64,000 nucleotides of DNA. Origin: Peptococcaceae bacterium BRH_c8a. GTDB taxonomy: Bacteria > Bacillota > Desulfotomaculia > Desulfotomaculales > Desulfallaceae. Where the stretch lies: contig LADP01000019.1 in assembly GCA_000961575.1 (NCBI GenBank), positions 1 through 64,000 of the forward strand, in the 5' to 3' direction. A model generated the notes under the pieces. That model saw only the letters and a list, made by a program, of their open reading frames with translations, was not told the DNA's origin and did not search any database. This document shows, piece by piece, positions 59,400 to 64,000 of this stretch. Position 1 is the first letter of the stretch; each line of letters starts with the position of its first letter. The position numbers and the translations under genes were made by a program.

Positions 59400-60090
59400 G
59401 TTTGCCAATGTAACCAAAAAATATTACGGTAAAGTTGCTCTTGATAACGTAAACTTTGAACTTCCCGCCGGGAAGGTAGTAGGTTTAATCGGGCCCAACG
59501 GGAGCGGTAAGTCAACAGCGCTAAAGCTTATGGCCGGGTTAATTAGAGCCAATAGGGGCGCGGTGACTGTATGCGGTAAACCGGCCGGCCGGCGAATCAG
59601 TGATGAAGTGGCCTTTCTTTCCGAACTGGATACCTTTTATTCCTTCTTTACGGTTAAGGAATCCATAAACTTTTACCACGGCCAGTATAAAGATTTTGAC
59701 TTGGCTAAAGCTGAGCAAATGCTAAAATTTATGCAGTTAAAACCAGAGGCGCGGGTTAAGGATCTTTCCAAAGGAAACCGGGGCCGCTTAAAAATAGCCT
59801 TGACTTTGGCCCGGCGGGCTAAACTTATTTTAATGGATGAACCTTTATCCGGGCTTGACCCGATAGTGCGCGAATTGATCATCAAGAGTTTGGCTTCTTT
59901 TATCGATTTGGAACAACAGACTGTAATTATGACAACCCACGAAGTAGCTGAAATTGAACCGCTGCTGGATATGGTTGTGGCCATTAGAGACGGTAATGTA
60001 CTAAAGATAGAGGAAATAGATAATATACGAGAGGAATACAATATCAGCCTGGTTGAGTGGATGAAAAAAGTTATTGGCCACCTTGACTAA
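59386..60090 (+). CDS. ABC transporter ATP-binding protein of the GntR operon
   Basis: 234 residues from the ATG at 59386 (AAGGAGG seven bases before it). Walker A GLIGPNGSGKSTALKLMAG, signature LSKGNRGRLKIALTLARRAK (variant of LSGGQ), Walker B LILMDEPLSGLDP and H-loop TTHEVAEIE. Short form typical of YtrB/EcsA-like exporters. Start lies inside the GntR gene. Confidence 0.93.
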   Translation: MSIVKFANVTKKYYGKVALDNVNFELPAGKVVGLIGPNGSGKSTALKLMAGLIRANRGAVTVCGKPAGRRISDEVAFLSELDTFYSFFTVKESINFYHGQYKDFDLAKAEQMLKFMQLKPEARVKDLSKGNRGRLKIALTLARRAKLILMDEPLSGLDPIVRELIIKSLASFIDLEQQTVIMTTHEVAEIEPLLDMVVAIRDGNVLKIEEIDNIREEYNISLVEWMKKVIGHLD

Positions 60091-60100
60091 GACAGGGAGA

Positions 60101-60166
60101 GACCAGACAGGGGGACAGGGACTTGTCTGGTTGCGACCAGACAAGTCCCTGTCCCCCTGTCTGGTC
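60101..60166. terminator. 31-bp perfect inverted repeat between convergent genes
   Basis: Arms 60101-60131 and 60136-60166 are exact complements with a four-base loop TGCG. Each arm is itself an AGACAAG-type palindromic unit. The site separates the ABC operon (plus) from the esterase gene (minus) and could terminate both. Confidence 0.85.
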
Positions 60167-60168
60167 CG

Positions 60169-61086
60169 TTACTTGTTTATAAAGGAACAAATTTCATTCT
60201 TTGCTTGGGTGGCTTCTGGAAAAAGGGGCGCCATAGCCGGATAACAATGGAACATACCCTTGCCAATCCTTAAAGTGACGTCAACACCGGCATCTTTTGC
60301 TTTGGCCGCAAACCGAACTGCGTCATCGCAAAGCGTTTCATCCTCGCCGGCACAGATAAGCAAGGGTGGAAGTCCGTGCAGATCCCCATAAAGAGGCGAT
60401 ATATACGGCAAACCAGGATCCTTATCGCCGGCGTAATGCTTGGCCAGCGCGGGCGCCATCCCCTCAGGGGATAGACAAACCTTAGCTTTAGTGCGATAGG
60501 AATCCCCGGTACACTTATAATCTGTTACCGGCGAGTAAGCCACTGCTGCGGCCGGCAGCGGAGTGCCTTGATCGCGCAGTGCCAGTAAAGTGGCCAAACA
60601 TAAACCTCCACCAGCGGAATCTCCCAAAAATACTATCTTTAAAGGGTCTATTCCCTGCTCCAATAACCAGTGATAGGCGGCCAAAGAGTCCTCCAGGGCT
60701 GCGGGATAAGGTTGTTCGGGGGCCAATCGATACTCAAAGAGCAGTGCACCTATGTTACTACCTTTAACAAACTTGGCCGTAATTGAACGATGGGAATTAC
60801 ACGTACCAGACACGTATCCGCCACCATGAAAATAAAGCATTATTTTATCTTTGGTTGATTGAGCAGGTAATATCCATTCGGCATAGAGGCCATCTATGTT
60901 AACAGGTACTACGCTAATACCCTCCGGCAACTTGCCAAATTTTCCGGCCCCCTCTTCCACCTGTTTTCGAAAATTGAGGATTGATTCATATTTATTCCAA
61001 TCGATAATTTCCTTTTTAAATTTAAAACTGAATAAATGACGGTTTTGCAATAAACATTTGAAAATGCGACCTCGCAAACTGAGCAT
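60169..61086 (-). CDS. Alpha/beta hydrolase, hormone-sensitive lipase type
   Basis: 305 residues. HSL motifs: oxyanion HGGGYVSGT, nucleophile GDSAGGG, then Asp in ICAGEDETLCDDAV and His in GMFHCYPAMAPLFPEA. Probably an esterase or lipase acting on acyl esters. GAGGG site. It follows the TetR gene by 39 bases on the same strand, so it is likely TetR-controlled. Confidence 0.93.
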   Translation of the reverse strand: MLSLRGRIFKCLLQNRHLFSFKFKKEIIDWNKYESILNFRKQVEEGAGKFGKLPEGISVVPVNIDGLYAEWILPAQSTKDKIMLYFHGGGYVSGTCNSHRSITAKFVKGSNIGALLFEYRLAPEQPYPAALEDSLAAYHWLLEQGIDPLKIVFLGDSAGGGLCLATLLALRDQGTPLPAAAVAYSPVTDYKCTGDSYRTKAKVCLSPEGMAPALAKHYAGDKDPGLPYISPLYGDLHGLPPLLICAGEDETLCDDAVRFAAKAKDAGVDVTLRIGKGMFHCYPAMAPLFPEATQAKNEICSFINK

Positions 61087-61124
61087 ATTTCATCCCTCTT
61101 TAGTTTTTTATGGTTCACCAAGTG

Positions 61125-61730
61125 TTATTCCTTAAAAAACATGCTGGTAAGTATATTTGCATTAGGGGCCTTGAATTTTGCTCCGTGGACTGCCTTATAA
61201 ATAGCCAGACCATTAATTGATGTCCAAAACACCAGCGCTAGTTCCTGGGCATCATGTTTCTTAATTGAACCATCCTTTTGACCGGCAGTGATAATCCGGG
61301 CTATTACTTCATATGGAAATGTGTTTTCTTTTTTTATTATTTCTTTAGCCTCATCCGGAATGGCTTCCGATGCAGTAGCCTGCGCGATAAGCAAATGATA
61401 CCGGGCCGCATGTTCGTCTTGTTCCAGAAGTTTAAGCAGTTCTTTAATCGCAAATTTAATCTTTTCCTTTGGTGCTAGGGGTTGGCTTTCCAGCCAACGG
61501 CACGCTACATTAAGCCGGGCAAAGGCAGTTCCGATTAATTCAACAAATACTTCTTCCTTAGACCTGTAATAGTGGTATATCAGCCCCTGGGAGATCCCCG
61601 AAGCTGAAGATATATCGGTTATCTTAGTAGCCGACAGACCTTTTTTGGCATAGAGCATTAGTGCGTTTGATAATATCTGCTCTCGGCGTTCATCCTTAAT
61701 CTTTTGATTTAGTTCTTTATTCCTAGCCAA
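61125..61730 (-). CDS. TetR/AcrR-family regulator
   Basis: 201 residues from a TTG start (GGAGAGA upstream). N-terminal HTH: RREQILSNALMLYAKKGLSATKITDISSASGISQGLIYHYYRSKEEVFVELI. The C-terminal helical domain is unlike named subfamilies. Likely represses itself and the esterase, possibly in response to an acyl compound; an inverted repeat lies 18 bases upstream. Confidence 0.93.
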   Translation of the reverse strand: MARNKELNQKIKDERREQILSNALMLYAKKGLSATKITDISSASGISQGLIYHYYRSKEEVFVELIGTAFARLNVACRWLESQPLAPKEKIKFAIKELLKLLEQDEHAARYHLLIAQATASEAIPDEAKEIIKKENTFPYEVIARIITAGQKDGSIKKHDAQELALVFWTSINGLAIYKAVHGAKFKAPNANILTSMFFKE

Positions 61731-61747
61731 AAGCTTCTCTCCTATTG

Positions 61748-61765
61748 ATTGAAATTTTATTCAAT
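61748..61765. promoter_or_regulatory. Probable TetR operator
   Basis: ATTGAA-ATTTTA-TTCAAT, a perfect inverted repeat 18 bases upstream of the TetR start codon. Confidence 0.65.
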
Positions 61766-61803
61766 GAAATTGTACCATAATATAATACTTTTGCAAGCCT
61801 AAA

Positions 61804-61879
61804 TTTTACTTGAAAACCAGTAACAGCAAAAGCCCAAACCAATGTACTAACCAGTGGTTTGGGCCTTTTAGGCATTACT
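61804..61879. repeat. Dispersed hairpin repeat, copy 2 of 2
   Basis: Almost identical to 24402-24477. Core hairpin AAAAGCCCAAACCA...TGGTTTGGGCCTTTT with flanking A/T runs. It lies between the GNAT and TetR genes, a likely terminator for the minus-strand GNAT's upstream neighbour or a solo repeat. Confidence 0.85.
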
Positions 61880-61937
61880 GGGCTCCAACACATTTAGCTT
61901 CTCTTCATCAATTGCAATGTTTTAACCAAACTTAAAT

Positions 61938-62447
61938 TTAACAACAAGTAGTTGTTCCGCTAATGCCATACAAGGCACCCGGAACTAATTCACACGCCAT
62001 GACGTATTCATCAGGAATATTGTGGGTATGTTTAATGCCGAAATTAACAGCGGCTTTAAAACCAAATCTATGGTAATACGCAGGATCACCAACAAGAAGA
62101 ATGGACGTGTATCCCATATCGTTTGCCAATTTAAAACTCTCCTTGATTAGTTTAGAGCCTATTCCTTGATTACGATACTCTAAAACAACTGAAATAGGTG
62201 CCAAAAGAAGTGTTTCATATTTATTACCATTGTTGATAATATAAGTCTTTGTTAACATTAGATGTCCAATTAATTTACTGTTCTCTTCGGCAACCAAAGC
62301 CAGTTCCGGAATATAATTGCCGTTGCTGCGCAGCTGATTGACAAAATCCTGTTCTTGACCGTTTGTAACTTTTGCTGTTTGAAAAGCAACTTTAACTAGA
62401 TCATAGATCTGAGAAAATTCTTCCGGTTTTTCTCTTCTAATAACCAT
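61938..62447 (-). CDS. GNAT-family N-acetyltransferase
   Basis: 169 residues. GNAT signature: SVVLEYRNQGIGSKLIKESFKLANDMGYTSILLVGDPAYYHRFGFKAA, with the acetyl-CoA loop QGIGS. Ends in CC. It resembles YhbS-type acetyltransferases. Substrate unknown. GGAAGG site. Next to FxsA on the same strand. Confidence 0.92.
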   Translation of the reverse strand: MVIRREKPEEFSQIYDLVKVAFQTAKVTNGQEQDFVNQLRSNGNYIPELALVAEENSKLIGHLMLTKTYIINNGNKYETLLLAPISVVLEYRNQGIGSKLIKESFKLANDMGYTSILLVGDPAYYHRFGFKAAVNFGIKHTHNIPDEYVMACELVPGALYGISGTTTCC

Positions 62448-62473
62448 CTTTATGATCCTTCCTTTATCTATAA

Positions 62474-62866
62474 TTAACGCTGCCAGATATAGACTGTGCC
62501 ACTATCCAATATTCGCTGCATGTAGTGCCGGGCGGCGCTTTTTAACCATTCTCTGGTAAGCGGTACCAGCAAAGACAATCCGAAAAGGTCTGTTAATAAG
62601 CCCGGGGTGATTAAAAAAGCGCCGCCTAACAAGATAAAAACCCCATCAATTAGCTTATTGCCGGGAAGAATCCCCTGTTGAATGTCCTGCTTCATTCGAT
62701 TGAGCACGTTTAAACCCTGCGATTTTGCCAATAAGACTCCGACAAATCCGGTAGAAGCCACGATTAGAATGGCTGGCAACGTTCCAATCAATCCGCCCAA
62801 TTTGATTAGAATCCATAACTCCAGCAGGGGAACCAAGGTAAATAGTAAGAATAGTTTAATCAACAT
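62474..62866 (-). CDS. fxsA: FxsA-family membrane protein
   Basis: 130 residues from the ATG at 62866 (AAGGGAG upstream; first Met seven codons earlier). LIKLFLLFTLVPLLELWILIKLGGLIGTLPAILIVASTGFVGVLLAKSQG, then GAFLITPGLLTDLFGLSLLVP. FxsA is a cytoplasmic-membrane protein known in E. coli for relieving phage T7 exclusion by F. Cell function unclear. Confidence 0.93.
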   Translation of the reverse strand: MLIKLFLLFTLVPLLELWILIKLGGLIGTLPAILIVASTGFVGVLLAKSQGLNVLNRMKQDIQQGILPGNKLIDGVFILLGGAFLITPGLLTDLFGLSLLVPLTREWLKSAARHYMQRILDSGTVYIWQR

Positions 62867-63032
62867 GAATGTATCTCCCTTCACCATAGTTATTTGCTGA
62901 TGAGCGGAAATTGAATCTAATTGGCTTAAAGACTGCTCCCAGAAGGGACGTTCTGTTTAGTTAATTAAATTGTACTACGCTTAACATTATTTGGCTATAA
63001 AAACCCGAAATTCGTTTACAAACGTATTCTAA

Positions 63033-64000
63033 TTATTCACCTTTAGAGGCTTCTTCAATAATATGGTCGGCCGTCCTAGCCGCGATGGCCATAACCGTTT
63101 CCGTGGGATTGCCCCCGCCCGAGGTTACAAAAGCAGCGGCACTGCATATATACAGGTTTGGGATATCGTGACTGCGGCAAAAACCGTCTACCACCGAGGT
63201 GGACGGATCATTACCCATCCGGCAGGTACCCATCAGGTGGCCGGTATCCGGTATTACAAAAGCAGGTTTACCACCGGCCGCTTCCAATATGTCATTAGCC
63301 TTGGCCACCGCGTGGGCAATTAGTTTGTTGTCGTTTACACTATAACCGAATGTCACCAGTGGCCTGGGCATCCCGTACTCGTCCTTTTCGTCGCTTAAGG
63401 TAACCGAGTTGTTGACATTGGGCAGCACTTCACCCACCATTGTAATCTGGGCGAAAAAGTTATAATCACGCATGATGTCGTACAGCTTTTGGCCCCAAAT
63501 GCCGGCCTTGGCGACCAGGTTTTTAGCCAGTCCCAGCGGTCTGGAGCCGTGGGCATTGAAGGTATAGCCCCTGACAAAGCCCCGGGACTGGTCGGTTTCG
63601 TAAAAATCCTGCGATACCGCCAGCACGGGAGTTCCTTTGTAGATGCGTACTTCGTCGTGGAACTTGGCAAAGATATCGTGCGCGCTGTGGGTCATCAGTT
63701 CCTTGCCCACCATGCCGCTGCTGTTGGCCAGGCCGTCGGGGAATTGCGGGCAGGCCGAGTGCAGCAAAAGGCGGGGTGTTTCGATGCAGAAAGCTGAAAT
63801 AATGGTGATTTTGGCCTTTTGGAAATACTCCTTGTCGTCATGGACGAAGGTTACCCCTGTAACCAGGCCGGTTTTGTCCACGTCCACGTGAGTGACCATG
63901 CAGTCGCTAAGCACTTCGGCCCCGTGTTTAATAGCCTTGGGGATGTGGTGGATTAGGGTGCTAAACTTAGCGTTTGGCAGGCACCCCTGGTTGCAAAACC
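63033..64000 (-). CDS. GMC-type oxidoreductase, C-terminal part (5' end outside window)
   Basis: The minus-strand frame is open to the right edge; the visible 322 residues begin CNQGCLPNAKFSTLIHHIPKAIKHGAE. Later motifs: SAFCIETPRLLLHSACPQFPDG, the C-terminal HLMGTCRMGNDPSTSVVDGFCRSHDIPNLYICSAAAFVTSGGGNPTETVMAIAARTADHI with the active-site region and FAD-binding end. Flavin-dependent sugar-acid or alcohol dehydrogenases look like this; a small subunit and cytochrome partner often follow. The N-terminal FAD motif lies outside. Confidence 0.9.
   Translation of the reverse strand, partial: FCNQGCLPNAKFSTLIHHIPKAIKHGAEVLSDCMVTHVDVDKTGLVTGVTFVHDDKEYFQKAKITIISAFCIETPRLLLHSACPQFPDGLANSSGMVGKELMTHSAHDIFAKFHDEVRIYKGTPVLAVSQDFYETDQSRGFVRGYTFNAHGSRPLGLAKNLVAKAGIWGQKLYDIMRDYNFFAQITMVGEVLPNVNNSVTLSDEKDEYGMPRPLVTFGYSVNDNKLIAHAVAKANDILEAAGGKPAFVIPDTGHLMGTCRMGNDPSTSVVDGFCRSHDIPNLYICSAAAFVTSGGGNPTETVMAIAARTADHIIEEASKGE

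Noticed and set aside
45052-60166. CRISPR array made from the short palindromes
   Set aside because: Units are far apart, unevenly spaced and occur on both strands; no spacers of regular length and no cas genes.
1-64000. tRNA or rRNA genes
   Set aside because: I found no cloverleaf or rRNA-like blocks on either strand by eye; a tRNAscan-SE run would settle it.

Overview
The window looks like the chromosome of an anaerobic, spore-forming Firmicute of the Desulfotomaculum/Pelotomaculum (Peptococcaceae) type. This rests on Gram-positive ribosome binding sites with many TTG and GTG starts, an indolepyruvate oxidoreductase subunit, a short clostridial ThiC, the DUF1659/DUF2922/YvrJ cassette, YkvI, DUF3231, DUF2935 and DUF881 proteins, and many intergenic palindromes. 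I see no rRNA, tRNA or CRISPR array. The species is an inference.

Layout. 0-0.5 kb: end of an IS-type AAA ATPase. 0.6-17 kb: a defence island, mostly on the minus strand. It holds a PLD-helicase coupled to a HIT/pyrophosphohydrolase fusion, a decayed DUF2726 helicase fragment, an SF1 helicase coupled to a DUF2290-like protein, a type I restriction system (hsdR-hsdM-hsdS), a truncated HNH (DUF262-type) fragment, an FRG-domain protein and an AvcD-type anti-phage deaminase with a structured upstream region. 17.2-19 kb: amidase/YvrJ/DUF2922/DUF1659 cassette. 19.3-22.4 kb: a YkvI-type membrane protein, then DUF2294 and a carbonic-anhydrase-like protein, each preceded by a copy of the same switch-like RNA element, then a remnant of iorA and intact iorB. 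22.5-25 kb: small regulators and a double DUF3231 protein. 25.3-31.5 kb: a 5-oxoprolinase-type operon (pxpB, pxpC, pxpA) with its own biotin carrier and biotin carboxylase, a DUF1097 membrane protein, an XRE-cupin regulator and an OYE-family flavoprotein. 31.9-37 kb: FtsX-type ABC transporter with a two-component system. 37.2-40.9 kb: sigma-factor and sugar-dehydrogenase remnants, a DUF2935 protein and a TerD fusion. 41-44.9 kb: thiamine operon thiM-thiE-thiC-thiD under a TPP riboswitch. 45-57.2 kb: signal peptidase, two very large signalling proteins, DUF881 and two broken signalling genes, among copies of a MITE-like repeat. 57.2-64 kb: SDR, a GntR-regulated ABC operon, a TetR/esterase pair, a GNAT acetyltransferase, FxsA and a partial GMC oxidoreductase.

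Two themes stand out. Gene decay is common: at least eight remnants, several touching palindromic repeats. A repeat family whose ends are palindromes of the AGACAAG...CTTGTCT type is spread through the right half. It occurs as single units, as back-to-back pairs and as complete elements of about 145-200 bp, and it appears to have moved into or next to genes.

The best leads for something undescribed are the twin RNA elements at 20.48 and 21.10 kb, the helicase/DUF2290 pair, the structured region upstream of the AvcD homologue, the split biotin-dependent pxp operon and the DUF1659/DUF2922 cassette. All function calls come from reading motifs by eye; no database search was possible.
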